Positions 9,873-19,316 of a stretch of DNA of 23,873 nt are shown here, piece by piece (the stretch's first letter is position 1; every line of letters begins with the position of its first letter). The position numbers were made by a program, and so were the translations under genes. The DNA lies in assembly GCA_036939355.1 (NCBI GenBank), contig JALLAP010000170.1, positions 1-23,873 of the forward strand. Direction: 5' to 3'. The notes below the pieces were generated by a model. It was not told the DNA's origin and ran no database searches. It worked only from the letters and a program-made list of their open reading frames with translations. The DNA comes from Thalassiosira profunda. Its lineage: Eukaryota > Bacillariophyta > Thalassiosirophyceae > Thalassiosirales > Thalassiosiraceae.

Positions 9873-9880
9873 TATAAATA
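9873..9880. promoter_or_regulatory. TATA-like element upstream of chorismate mutase
   Basis: The plus strand reads TATAAATA, about 127 bp upstream of the chorismate mutase ATG on the opposite strand. It is the only clear TATA-like octamer near this start. In the gene's own orientation it reads TATTTATA, so the match is imperfect and the call is tentative. Confidence 0.25.
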
Positions 9881-9945
9881 ACAGCACTAGTCCGAGTGCG
9901 AATAATTGTAATCGTGAGTCGAGCTAAATTTCGTTCAAAACGAGC

Positions 9946-9999
9946 TGTTTGTAACGACACCGGACACGAGCGGAGCGAGGGCCGGTGTCGTTACAAACA
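9946..9999. repeat. 18-bp perfect inverted repeat (hairpin)
   Basis: The arm tgtttgtaacgacaccgg (9946-9963) is exactly complementary to ccggtgtcgttacaaaca (9982-9999), with an 18-nt spacer. As RNA or single-stranded DNA it would form a perfect 18-bp stem. The inner 15 bases of the arm recur at 10992-11006 in direct orientation. It could be the inverted end of a decayed element, a small RNA precursor, or a paired protein-binding site. Confidence 0.8.
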
Positions 10000-10265
10000 T
10001 GAGTTTTGTAACAAAGTTGCACAAGACCTCACGATGAACAAATTACCGCACGAGGATGTGTGCTGTTGTGTGTGTGAAGCCAGTTGTTGCTCGTTACAAG
10101 TTTGGCGTGCCGGCATCGTCTACATCGGCAATCGGAAGATGCTAGCGAGGGTTTTGTGATTTGAGCACGGCGGTGCTGTCCAGATCTTGCTTGCAAGTCG
10201 AGAGCTTTCCAGGGGTGGCCGCTGGCAGAAATAACGTCATCTTCTGATGATTATTATTATTCTCC

Positions 10266-10311
10266 CCCATAGACCGAGGCCTTTAGTGCCCATAGACCGA
10301 GGCCTTTAGTG
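10266..10311. repeat. perfect 23-bp tandem duplication
   Basis: Two identical 23-bp units, 10266-10288 and 10289-10311, each begin with cccatagaccgaggc and end with tttagtg. They mark the left edge of the A-rich, T-poor stretch that follows. Replication slippage or a target-site-like duplication could have produced them; they are adjacent, with nothing between. Confidence 0.85.
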
Positions 10312-10800
10312 TGAGTACAAAAGCAAGACCACCAAGACACCTTGAAGTTGCAAGTGTGTATGACAGAGACACCCAAGACAGAGAAAAGACTGAGACAATG
10401 CCTGTGCACTAAACAAGTGGACCAAAAGCCATACTTGAACACAAACCAGCTTCTTGATTGAGAGGGAGGAGAGGACGGAGGACAAAAGGGACACTGACTC
10501 ACACTGACCACCCCCCCAAGAAAAGGGAGGGGATTTGTTACACACTGGCACAAATTACACACACAGAGACAAGAAAACAAATGTGGGGAAGTTTGACTGA
10601 CAGTGACAGGCAAGGCTTGCAGTAGTAACACTTCTTTTATCTTTGCTTTTTTCCTTTTTCCTGTGGGTAAAGCCGAAGAATGAAAAGAGTGGAGTGTATT
10701 TATGTAGGCGGATGCTTTTAGATCCGGAAGACAGGATGGGTCTTACTACGGACCGCAACAACTGGCAGCCAACCAACCAAGAAGAAAAGTCGGAGAGGAA

Positions 10801-10847
10801 GAAGGTGTCCCGCAGAAGATGCTTTTTTAGGAAGGTGTCCCACAGAA
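10801..10847. repeat. 17-bp direct repeat pair
   Basis: The 17-mer gaaggtgtcccgcagaa at 10801-10817 recurs at 10831-10847 with one change (g to a at the twelfth base), 30 bp apart start to start. No function is apparent. Confidence 0.6.
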
Positions 10848-10978
10848 CTGCAAGATCTGCAGCTGCCGCGCCGAAATTATTTTTTGGCCGATTTGTAACG
10901 ACCAAGTGCAGATCGTGTTTGTGATGATGCGGGTGCCGTGATGAAAGGGTGCGTGCACTTGTGATTTGCCAGATGTAA

Positions 10979-11006
10979 CGTGCCGGCACGCTTGTAACGA
11001 CACCGG
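10979..11006. repeat. 12-bp palindrome beside a copy of the hairpin arm
   Basis: cgtgccggcacg (10979-10990) is a perfect palindrome. It is followed by ttgtaacgacaccgg (10992-11006), identical to the inner part of the left arm of the hairpin at 9946. Ten bases of the palindrome (cgtgccggca) also occur at 10106-10115, again beside a TTGTAACGA motif (tcgttacaa, 10091-10099). The repeated pairing of the two motifs is visible in the sequence; its meaning is not. Confidence 0.6.
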
Positions 11007-11292
11007 TGGCTTCACTTCTTGTTGTCACAAAGAGTCACAACTTCAAGTGGAGCCAAGAGCCAAGCAAACGCAAAGCATCAAGCGCGGCGGCGGCGCACCA
11101 TATCCATGCCAAGTCGATAGAGAGGTGGTGCGGGCAGGGGCGGTCGACCTGAGCTATCGCCGACGATCGGGCGTTCCGTATGAGGTTGGATCGGTCCGCT
11201 AACTCACTTTTTTGCAAAGAGCTCACATCAGATGCGCGAGTTTGATGTTTGATGGTTGAGGTCCGACACCAACGCCAGACTCTAGCATCGCC

Positions 11293-12945
11293 ATGCGCCG
11301 GTCCTCCGCCATCATCAACCCCGTCGCGGCTGCCGCCGCCGCCTCCTTCGAGGAGGCGGCGGCCAAGCGCCGGTCCAACTCGTGGTCCCTCTCGGACGCC
11401 GGCGACCACTCGGACGACGAGGACAATGGAGCCTCTGCCTCGCTGGCCGAGCAGTTGACGGGTCAGAGATGGCACGAGGTGGGGAACGGCCCTCCGCCGA
11501 TAAGGGCGACGGACGAGTTTGAGGTTATGGTGGATCAGCTGTCGGCGATTTTGTCGTCGAGACTTCGCGATCTGCTGGTACACTGGATGAGCCCGCCGCG
11601 GCCCGATGCGACAGCGGCGGCGGGGGACGAGGCCAAGCAGGACCCGGCCGCCGCCATGGAGAGCCGCAATCAAACCATGGCCATGGCGCTGGAGTGCCTG
11701 AAGCTCGACGAACGGGTGGGAGACTACGTTCTGAAAGACTCGGTCGCCAATTCCATGCGAGAGTACGTGAAGTGCATCGGGAGATGTTACCACGCCGTGG
11801 GATTCCACTCGTTCGAGCACTGCGCCCACGTGACCCTGAGCATGAACAAGCTATTGTCGCTGATCCATAAGAATCTGCGGGACAGCCTCAAGCGACGCAC
11901 GAGCGAGCAGAGCGTGCACAACTACCACTATGCTGCCGGGGGCGCTAACTTTTCCTTCGGGATTGGCGACGATCCGCGCATATTGTTCGCTTTGGTCTTC
12001 TCGGCGTTGATCCACGACGTCGGCCACACAGGCGTGCCGAACTCGGTGCTAGTCGAAGAGGAAGACGAGCTCGCGATATTGCACAACGATGTGAGCGTCG
12101 CCGAACAAAACTCGTTGCAGGTCGCCTTCTCGTTATTGCAAAAGGACGAATTCGCCATATTGAAACGATGCATCTGCCCCACCCCCGAGGAGCGCAAGTT
12201 CTTCCGAAAGACAGTGATTAGCATGGTCATGGTGACGGACATTTCGGACCAGGAGCGGGTGCAGATCGTGGCCAGTCGGTGGAACGCCGCCTTTCCTCCC
12301 GCAAAGGAGGGAGAAGAAAACAATGGCAGCGACGAGGAGGGGAAGGACAAGGGTGAGGTGTCTGAGACTGCGCGCACGCAACGGAAGGGGATCCAATCGC
12401 CCGAACTGAGAGCGTCGATACGCAGACGGAGGTTCACCATGTTCTCCAGCGACGCCGCCGCAGAGGAATTCGCGAAGCGGAACCGCTCCCGCCGCCTTGG
12501 AATTCGCACTTCGATGGACTTTTCTGGGATGCTCTTGGACGCCTACTCCACAACGGACCAATTGCAGCAGCACGCGGTTCTGGAGACGATGATGAACGCC
12601 GCCGACATCGCGCACACGATGCAATCCTTCTCTGTCTTTGTCAAGTGGAATCGTCGCCTCTTCAAGGAGTTCTACCGCGCCCGACGGTGCGGGCGGCTGA
12701 GCTTCGATCCCGCCCAAAATTGGGCAGAAAACCAGATTGGCTTCTTCACGCATTACGTCATCCCGCTGTCTCAGAAGATGAAGGTATGCGGGGTATTCGG
12801 AACAACTGGAAACGTCTTTGAGTATTTCGCAGCAGAGAATAAGAAGCGGTGGATTGAAGAAGGAGAGCAAATATCGGAGCAGATTATACGAGAGACGATT
12901 GAAGAGGTGGAGGCAGAGCAGGGATTGCAGAATGGGTGTCACTGA
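11293..12945 (+). CDS. class I 3',5'-cyclic nucleotide phosphodiesterase
   Basis: The protein has 550 residues in a single exon. It hydrolyses cAMP and/or cGMP. The class I catalytic domain spans about 140-525. The general acid and metal ligands are visible: H172 and H176 in FHSFEHCAHV (where animal enzymes have YHN..H), H241 and D242 in ALIHDVGHTGVPN, and D438 in MNAADIAHTM. The invariant purine-binding glutamine is Q481 in ENQIGFFTHYVIPL. All key residues are present, so activity is expected. A hydrophilic insert at about 333-405 between catalytic helices contains RRRRFTMF, which resembles a basophilic kinase site and may be regulatory. The N-terminus (1-75) is Ala/Ser/Asp-rich and lacks GAF, PAS or membrane domains, so the enzyme looks soluble. 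Nucleotide preference cannot be read from the sequence. Confidence 0.92.
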   Translation: MRRSSAIINPVAAAAAASFEEAAAKRRSNSWSLSDAGDHSDDEDNGASASLAEQLTGQRWHEVGNGPPPIRATDEFEVMVDQLSAILSSRLRDLLVHWMSPPRPDATAAAGDEAKQDPAAAMESRNQTMAMALECLKLDERVGDYVLKDSVANSMREYVKCIGRCYHAVGFHSFEHCAHVTLSMNKLLSLIHKNLRDSLKRRTSEQSVHNYHYAAGGANFSFGIGDDPRILFALVFSALIHDVGHTGVPNSVLVEEEDELAILHNDVSVAEQNSLQVAFSLLQKDEFAILKRCICPTPEERKFFRKTVISMVMVTDISDQERVQIVASRWNAAFPPAKEGEENNGSDEEGKDKGEVSETARTQRKGIQSPELRASIRRRRFTMFSSDAAAEEFAKRNRSRRLGIRTSMDFSGMLLDAYSTTDQLQQHAVLETMMNAADIAHTMQSFSVFVKWNRRLFKEFYRARRCGRLSFDPAQNWAENQIGFFTHYVIPLSQKMKVCGVFGTTGNVFEYFAAENKKRWIEEGEQISEQIIRETIEEVEAEQGLQNGCH

Positions 12946-13094
12946 AAGAAAGAGTGCAGTCTCTCTTCTACCCTGCACAGAGCAACCCATCAGGATGTCA
13001 GCTGGTCAAGAGAAGGAGAACAGGCTGCCTCGGCTCTCCTGGGAGAGCGGAGAGGGCGGTCACAGCGGAGGGTTTTGTCATTTCCATGTTTTGG

Positions 13095-13114
13095 TACGAT
13101 ACGATACGATACGA
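13095..13114. repeat. (TACGA)4 microsatellite
   Basis: Four perfect copies of TACGA in tandem. A further half-matching gatacgatac lies about 40 bp downstream, which suggests that the array was once longer or that the motif is locally favoured. Confidence 0.85.
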
Positions 13115-13133
13115 CCAAACTGACAAAGTTTGG
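13115..13133. repeat. 7-bp inverted repeat
   Basis: ccaaact (13115-13121) and agtttgg (13127-13133) are complementary around a 5-nt loop, directly after the TACGA array. It could be a stem-loop in the phosphodiesterase 3' UTR or in the kelch 5' region. Short enough to be chance. Confidence 0.35.
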
Positions 13134-13394
13134 GAAATCTGGAATTTTTGATACGATACAAAAGTCTGAAGTGAAACTTTGACAACGGAAGCGACGCCCC
13201 TTCAGTGTCAAGGAGGAATGAGGGGTGAAAGCGTCCAATAGGGAGGCAGGCACTGGCGCGGTTGTCGAGCAGAGGGAGGACGCTTGCGCGTGCAACGTTG
13301 CGACGGCAGGGGTGGCGCCGCCGCCTTGATGCAGAACGTGCGAGTGATTGCTGGTTGCAAAGAGATGAAGGCGCCTTGCAGGTAGGCGCTCAGC

Positions 13395-16300
13395 GTGATG
13401 ATGGTGCTGCACCTGCACCTGCTCCTGTTGCTACTGCAGTTGGTCGACGCGGCGAACTGGGCCCAATCGGCGGGAACGAGGGCGCAGACCACCGCGACGC
13501 CATACACACCAGACCAATTGCATCGGAGCCCCAGCACCTCTCTACGGCCCCTGTGGTCAGGGCGCTGGGGGCACGCGGTCGTGGTGCTGAATCAATCCAC
13601 TGCACGAAGCTACCTCACGGAGGAGGAGAATTCCGAACGTCAGAGAGATGACGATCCCGTTCTCGTGTTGCTGGGGGGCGACGATGGTCTTCCTAGGGGT
13701 GCCTGGAATGCGACGGTGGACGAGAGCTCGGAGATGGGCATTGGCTCGGGCAAGCTGCGAAACGACGTCTGGGTTGGCCGGCTGGCGCCCAAGGGGCAAA
13801 GCTCGTGGCGAGTGGACGATCGGTATTTTTACGACGAGGATGAGTTTAGCCCCGATCTCATACGCTCAACGATGCGCTGGCGCGAGATAAACCCCGGTCG
13901 CATCGCTCCGGCGACGTGGACATCAGGGCCAAAATACTCGCTTCCTTTGACCAATGACGAGTGGATCGCCTGCCAAGATTCCATCAAGGACCGGCTGGAC
14001 TTTACTCTTGCACTGCCGGACCCCTCCGTCTGCGAGGAGCCTCCTGCATTTTGTTACGAGGATGTTGACACGCCCGGCTGCCACGAGCAAGGGATGTGGA
14101 AGAAGGACAACATGTGGTCGCCGAGGCGGGGTATGGGCGCCGTTGTTGCCAACAATAAAATCTACGTCGTTGGCGGCGAAGCGAGGGAGTATGCCAGAAT
14201 TGACGACGAACGACTTGTCGGGGGGCTTGGCGGCCAGCCGAGGATCGAAACGATGAAAGAGCACTCGACCATCCGCGAAGAGCAGGTGCTGAAGAACGAC
14301 GTGTGGAGCTCCAGCGATGGCGGCGTGACGTGGGAGCTCGTCAATCCCGGCTGCAAAGACCCGCAAGAAGATCTCTTGCTCCAGACGGAAGTGTGGTCGA
14401 GGAACAGCTCGGATCCCTCGCTTCCCAAACACGTTGGCTCCATCGGAAGCAAGTGTTATCAATCGTCGGACTGCTACGGCGCTGCGGAATGCAAAGCCTT
14501 GGGGAACACGCACGAGAAGGTGTGCGTCTGTCCCCTGTTCAGCCCGCGCAAGGACCACGCGGTGGCAGTCCAACATCGCTTCTCTGTCCAAGAGGACGGC
14601 TCTGTTATTGCAGAGGACGTGATGTATGTCGTTGGGGGCTTTACTACTGTAAAACAGGCGTTTTGCGCCAATAGATCCTGCGGTCCGGCCGATGGATACC
14701 GGCTTCCAGTCGAGGATGTCTGGATGAGCACGGATGGTGTGGACTGGATCCAACTCAAGCCGGCCTACAGCAAGGACCGCGCTTTTCGTGGTCGCGGGGG
14801 GCACACAGCCTTGATCGTTCCGAGCTACACTCGTGGCAACGTCACCATTGGGCCAGACGAGCGCGACCGGCTCCTCATCTTTGGCGGAGAGACGTCGAGT
14901 CCTCACGAATTGTCGACGACGTATCTGAACGACGTTTGGCAGGTCGATCTGCCAAAGCAACCCTGCTGCACTCCTGCCGAGGGGTGTGCTGACTCATCAA
15001 TTGCAAATAGTGAGTGCCTCCCAGAGCCTTCGGATTGGACCCTGGTCACTTCCGACGCGGAATGGTCAAAGAGGTCGGGCCACACCACAGTCTACGAACC
15101 GCCATCGTCCAGCAATTCGTTTCGCCATCGCATCTACCTGAGTGGCGGCAAGGACAGAAGCTCTGTCTTCTCGGATGTCTGGACCTGGGACTTGGACGAG
15201 GACGAGGGGTGGCGGTGCGATTTCTGCTCTGACGCGGGCGATGAAAACACGACGTCGCCCCGCAACGTGTTCTTGAGCATCGACTCCCCTCTCGCCGACG
15301 TCAAGACGTTTCATCTGCCCCTGCTAGATACCAATGGAGAGCTTTTGCAACTCACCAACCGCTCGGCATCTTCCATCGTGAGCGACGAGGACGTTTCACT
15401 GATGGCAGCGGAAGGAATCGAGACAGTCAACGATCTGGCATCGGCCGATCTCTATACCGTCTTAAAACTCAGGGGCTTTGACTACCCCGGGAGAGAGGCT
15501 CTTGAAGTCGCGAACCTCTGCTTCCTGCGCGCCATTTCCCTCGCCATTGTGGAGAAATGTTCCATCGAGGCTGCGCCCACGTCCTTCTTTCACAAGAAGG
15601 CGACGCGACGAATGGATCAGGCAGTGGATGAGCCGCCACCCACATTGTGCGGGAGGGGAGGAGAGACGAAGCCATGCGTGAGGGGTGACTGGGATGGATG
15701 CACCCCGATACCAGGAGTGACCAAGGTGGATGTGCACGGCCTGGGCGACGTCAAGGTCCCGCAAACATCGCACGACGTGTCCGACGTCGTGGAGGAAATG
15801 TTTTGTCGGCAGGAACCTGGCGGGCGCTACCAGGGCGCGGCTGCCTTTGTTGACAGCAAGGTGGCAATCCTCGGCGGAATAGGCCCCAACTCCACTCTCT
15901 ACCGCGACGTGTGGAGCCGGGACGATATCTATCCGCAGGCGTTCATCACGGCAAAGCCACTGAGCAGGTCGCCGCAGTCGCAGTTTTATTTCGACAGCAA
16001 CGAGGCCGGTGCCCACGTCTTCGAATACAGGCTGGTGCGCGACGGCGACGATGTCATTCCTTGGACGATCACCACAAAGAACATTGGTGCAGACGTAGCC
16101 TGGCTCGACGACAAGCAAGGCGGGCCGGGGCGAGGTTGGTATGTCTTGTACGTCCGCGCCGTCGACCCAAGTGGAAACAGGGACCGCTTCTTCTCGACTC
16201 AGACAAACGTCTATCGATGGTACTACGTTCCGCCCATTCCGTGGGGCGCGGTGGCGGGCTGCATCATAACCACGTTGATTCTGATGGTTGCCGGCTACTA

Positions 16301-16877
16301 CGAGTACCGCCGCCGCAAGCGGAAGGCCACGCTGCAGCGATTTCAGGTGAGCTCGTTGGCTGGAGTTCTTCTTGCGTGTTGTGTCATCGCTCCACCTCTC
16401 ACTTCTGTCTTTGTTTGATCCCAGCTACGACGCCTTCGCAGGAAGTTCAAGCTCAAGAATGCTACTAGGGAGGTGCACGAGAGAGTCTTCTCCCAGGAGA
16501 TTCCACAGGTCATCAATGGCGATATGCGTCGAAGGCGGAGCGAAGCGATGGAGTCCAGGCACAGCAGCCACCGACCTCGGCACCGAGGCGATCGATCTCA
16601 TTCTCATTCTACCCACAGAGGAAGAGGTGGGCCGCACTCTCGGTCTCACAGTGTAGAACAGCAAAGCCGCCACTCGTCGCACCGAAATCGTCGCAGCCAC
16701 CGCTCGCACTCACGGTCTCACAGATCTAGATCACGCGACGTCAACATTGGAGGTTTGGCTGACATCCGCGAGCGGCGGAAGAAGCGAATGAGCGATCGTG
16801 CGGAGGCGGAGAGGCGGAGCAGACTCCGGCGCGATAGGGAGAAGGCCCGACGGGATCTGCGTGAACATAACGATTAG
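13395..16877 (+). CDS. kelch-repeat type I membrane protein with RS/H-rich cytoplasmic tail
   Basis: Two exons, 13395-16346 and 16425-16877, with a 78-bp phase-0 GT-AG intron, give 1134 residues. An N-terminal signal peptide (about 1-20, MMMVLHLHLLLLLLQLVDA) leads to a large extracellular region with at least six kelch-type blades. Each is marked by an acidic-D-V-W motif (NDVWVG, NDVWSSSDGG, EDVWMSTDGV, NDVWQVDL, SDVWTWDL, RDVWSRDD) and a preceding VVGG or IFGG strand. One Cys-rich segment (CYQSSDCYGAAECKALG, then VCVCP) looks EGF-like. A transmembrane helix lies at about 950-967 (WGAVAGCIITTLILMVAG), followed by RRRKRK stop-transfer residues. The tail (about 971-1134) is very basic; 1027-1088 is dominated by Arg, Ser and His, and the end is a charged, probably helical RRxRDREKARRD stretch. 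Kelch propellers bind proteins or glycans; no galactose-oxidase copper site was identified. Ligand and role are unknown. Confidence 0.88.
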
Positions 16878-16893
16878 GTTGTGAATTAGACAC

Positions 16894-19239
16894 TCATTTC
16901 TTCCGGATTACTCTCTTTGGTGCACACTTGAGGCTCTTCTCCGCACGCTCCGTTCCATTCTCCTTCGCTTTCCCTTTGCCCTCCTGGTTCATGTCAACCA
17001 GCGGTACGATGCTCGGCCGTCCGTGAGCGCAGATGAAGCAGAAATCGCATTTGGAGAGCGAGGAAATGAGCTCGACGCATTGCTGGTGCGTCAGCGAATC
17101 TCCAAACATGATGGCGTAGCGGCAGGCGTTCGATGCAAGGACGTTTTTGACGAAGGCCGGCTTGAGTTCTCCTCCGGCAAAGTGACCCAGCTCTTTGACG
17201 AAGTCCGAGAAGTCGTTGACAGACGATGGCCGGTCGCAAACGGTTGGGAGGGTGTGCAGCATAACTTCACCACCCGCCTCCTCTTCGAGCCTAAACTTCC
17301 ACTTTTGCAGCAGCGACCAGTGATGTTTGACCGTATCAGTGTCCTTCTGAGAAAGGCTGACCCTCAGCGGAGGGTTGAGCGCCGTTGCCTTCAGTATGTC
17401 CGACACCCGCATAGACTTGTTCGTTAGTTGGACCACGTCATTCTCGTTCATTTCTGGATTGACCAGAGCATTCTCAAGCTTCTCCAGCGCCACCCTTTCG
17501 TCAGCGGCGTGCTGATCGACGGCACAGAGGAGACAACCCGTCTTGATGATGATGAACTTCTCTGCCACTTGCGAGATCACCTCGGCGCATTCCAGCATCT
17601 GCTTCGTCAGTTTGATCTTTTCTCCGCCGCCACCAGCATTGGCCTCCTCGGTGATGGCGGCAATCGACCTCTCTAGCCCTTTCACGCGTTGTCTCGTCCA
17701 CGTACTCGACATTGCCTCGGTTTCCTGCTCGTCCTCAAAGTCGTACTCGGCGCTATCATTGCTCGCTGTATTCAACGTTGCAGATGCAGCCTTTGGCGTG
17801 TCATCGACTAGAAATGCCTCTTCAAACGACAGCGCGCTGGATTCCGTTGGATTATCGACTGGCTTTGCTTTGGGCTTCGTCTCAGCCAGTTGAGGTTGCT
17901 CGATAGAGTCATCGCAAAACACGCTCGAGAAGGGCGAGGGTGGAGAGGGTGGCGGTTTTGGCTGTCCCGACTGCTTCAGGGGATGCTTCGCCGCGGTTGT
18001 CCCAATCTGTTGGCTCTTCACGAATCGCTTCCCTCCCATCCAGATATTGCCAGGCCTCGATCCATTCTGCGCACCCCAATCAGCCGTTTCGCTCGGCAGT
18101 TGTTGTCCGCTGTTCGCCAAAGCATTGGCCACCATTGCATTCAGAAATGTTTGCAGCCGATCGAGTTGGGGCACCGATGTCGTTGCAACAGAGTCCTTTA
18201 CCACGAGCTCACCGCTTTCCGACACGACATGGACGAAGAAATGGACGGAGCAAGATTCGCCTCTGCACTGGCGAACCTGCCCCAAGAGGCCATCAGCAAG
18301 TTTGTCGTTGTGCGTTGCCAACCGACCGTTGATTGATACCATTTCCAGCTCTTTGTTGCGCACGGCTTCGCCCTCTTCCTCCACAGACACGGCGCTCATG
18401 GCGCCAAACGCCCGAAAGTTGGTACTTCCCTTCCCATGCCGTCCCTCTCCAAACACCAGCTCGATGCAGTTTTCCTGGGAGAATTCCTTCGGATGCATGT
18501 CGCAGAGGCGCAGGATGAGGGCGCGGGCCTGAGTCGCCAAGCTCGGCGACGACAATGCTGATTCGGGCGAACCGAACGAGCAATCCACTTTCCCCGTAGA
18601 TCCGTCCTTGAGCTCAAACGAAATGTGGGGATACGAAAGGGCCAGCATGCGCAAAGTCGATCGGATGTGGGCCAGCTCCATCGAGTTAGATCCGTTGGCG
18701 AGGTGCTTTCGTCGGACCGCGTGGCGGTGGAACGGTCCCCGCAGCGTTACGGTGGTGCCAGCACTCATTTCGGGGGCATCGCTCGAGGGGATGATCGCAG
18801 ACGAATCGGAATCATCGCCTTGCGACTGATCGAACGACGCAACGGCGCCATCCTTGAACGCCTTCTCGCTCCGCACGACGCCCCCGCGCTTCCTCTTTCG
18901 GTCCGCCTCCCCTGCACACGTCGTTTCGATCTTCATCTCCTGGCAGAGCGAGGCGAGCGACCGCAAAGACTCCCCATTCTTTCTGCCGGCGGCGTCACTG
19001 CCATTGGAGCAAAAGTCCGTCCCGACGAGCGTCCGCATTGCCTCCGGCTCGATGCCATGGCCGTCATCTTGGACTGTGATTTCATTCGGGCCTGCCGTCA
19101 CAGAGCAGGATCGAGCCCCTCCCTCAATCGCATTGCGCAGGAGCTCCTCGAGCGCACGCGAGACGGAACCGATGACCTGGCTTCCGCGCACCGAGGCCGC
19201 AGTCCGGTCATCGAGGCGTCTAATCTGGCGCGTCGACAT
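16894..19239 (-). CDS. MLH3: MutL-family mismatch repair endonuclease subunit, MLH3-like
   Basis: The protein has 781 residues in one exon. The N-terminal GHKL ATPase has the E-x3-N helix (EELLRNAIEGGA, about 31-42), DDGHGI (58-63) and a degenerate GEAL lid (GESL, 89-92). The C-terminal domain carries the metal-dependent nuclease motif DQHAADERVALE (575-586), followed by ACR (C706) and CAHGRP (C737). These are the conserved metal-binding set of MLH3 and PMS2-type subunits; the ACR/FGDSL and CAHGRPS contexts fit MLH3 best. The linker (about 400-510) is Pro/Ser/Glu-rich. MLH3 pairs with MLH1 as MutL-gamma, which nicks DNA in mismatch repair and resolves meiotic crossovers. The start fits the family because the first residues lead straight into IRRL. 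The C-terminus is Lys/Arg-rich. Its stop lies 16 bp from the convergent kelch gene's stop. Confidence 0.92.
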   Translation of the reverse strand: MSTRQIRRLDDRTAASVRGSQVIGSVSRALEELLRNAIEGGARSCSVTAGPNEITVQDDGHGIEPEAMRTLVGTDFCSNGSDAAGRKNGESLRSLASLCQEMKIETTCAGEADRKRKRGGVVRSEKAFKDGAVASFDQSQGDDSDSSAIIPSSDAPEMSAGTTVTLRGPFHRHAVRRKHLANGSNSMELAHIRSTLRMLALSYPHISFELKDGSTGKVDCSFGSPESALSSPSLATQARALILRLCDMHPKEFSQENCIELVFGEGRHGKGSTNFRAFGAMSAVSVEEEGEAVRNKELEMVSINGRLATHNDKLADGLLGQVRQCRGESCSVHFFVHVVSESGELVVKDSVATTSVPQLDRLQTFLNAMVANALANSGQQLPSETADWGAQNGSRPGNIWMGGKRFVKSQQIGTTAAKHPLKQSGQPKPPPSPPSPFSSVFCDDSIEQPQLAETKPKAKPVDNPTESSALSFEEAFLVDDTPKAASATLNTASNDSAEYDFEDEQETEAMSSTWTRQRVKGLERSIAAITEEANAGGGGEKIKLTKQMLECAEVISQVAEKFIIIKTGCLLCAVDQHAADERVALEKLENALVNPEMNENDVVQLTNKSMRVSDILKATALNPPLRVSLSQKDTDTVKHHWSLLQKWKFRLEEEAGGEVMLHTLPTVCDRPSSVNDFSDFVKELGHFAGGELKPAFVKNVLASNACRYAIMFGDSLTHQQCVELISSLSKCDFCFICAHGRPSIVPLVDMNQEGKGKAKENGTERAEKSLKCAPKRVIRKK

Positions 19240-19316
19240 TTAGCTTCTCCTCGCTCTGTCGATGTGGCGTACTGTTTCCCTCTTGGTTGGGGGGGGTCCT
19301 AGTTTACGGAAGCGGT

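Larger units (their letters stand above)
9747..11292. other. gene-free region rich in short repeats
   Basis: About 1.5 kb lies between the chorismate mutase start and the phosphodiesterase start. The first 200 bp should hold the chorismate mutase promoter and the last 200 bp that of the phosphodiesterase. Between them I see no ORF with recognisable domains or coding-like codon bias. It contains a long inverted repeat (9946-9999), a perfect tandem duplication (10266-10311), a 17-bp direct repeat (10801-10847), a 12-bp palindrome (10979-10990) and five copies of TTGTAACGA or its complement. From about 10315 to 10620 the plus strand is strongly enriched in A over T, unlike the flanks. A decayed mobile element or a non-coding RNA gene are both possible; neither is shown. 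Confidence 0.5.
12946..13394. promoter_or_regulatory. intergenic region upstream of the kelch gene
   Basis: These 449 bp hold the end of the phosphodiesterase transcript and the likely kelch-gene promoter. Visible content is a short pentanucleotide repeat at 13095-13114, a small hairpin at 13115-13133 and a second gatacgatac at about 13149-13158. ORFs here have no recognisable domain. No TATA box was seen. Confidence 0.35.

Noticed and set aside
10257..10631. Minus-strand ORF of 124 codons, rich in Cys, Ser and Leu
   Set aside because: It follows the local T-rich composition of that strand, spans the tandem duplication, and shows no domain, no zinc-finger spacing and no coding-like third-position bias.
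9946..11006. CRISPR array or intact transposon in the gene-free region
   Set aside because: The repeats are few, irregularly spaced and of mixed orientation, and there is no transposase, integrase or reverse transcriptase ORF.
10555..11028. Minus-strand ORF of 157 codons
   Set aside because: Mixed low-complexity composition with no recognisable motif; it lies in the repeat-bearing gene-free region.
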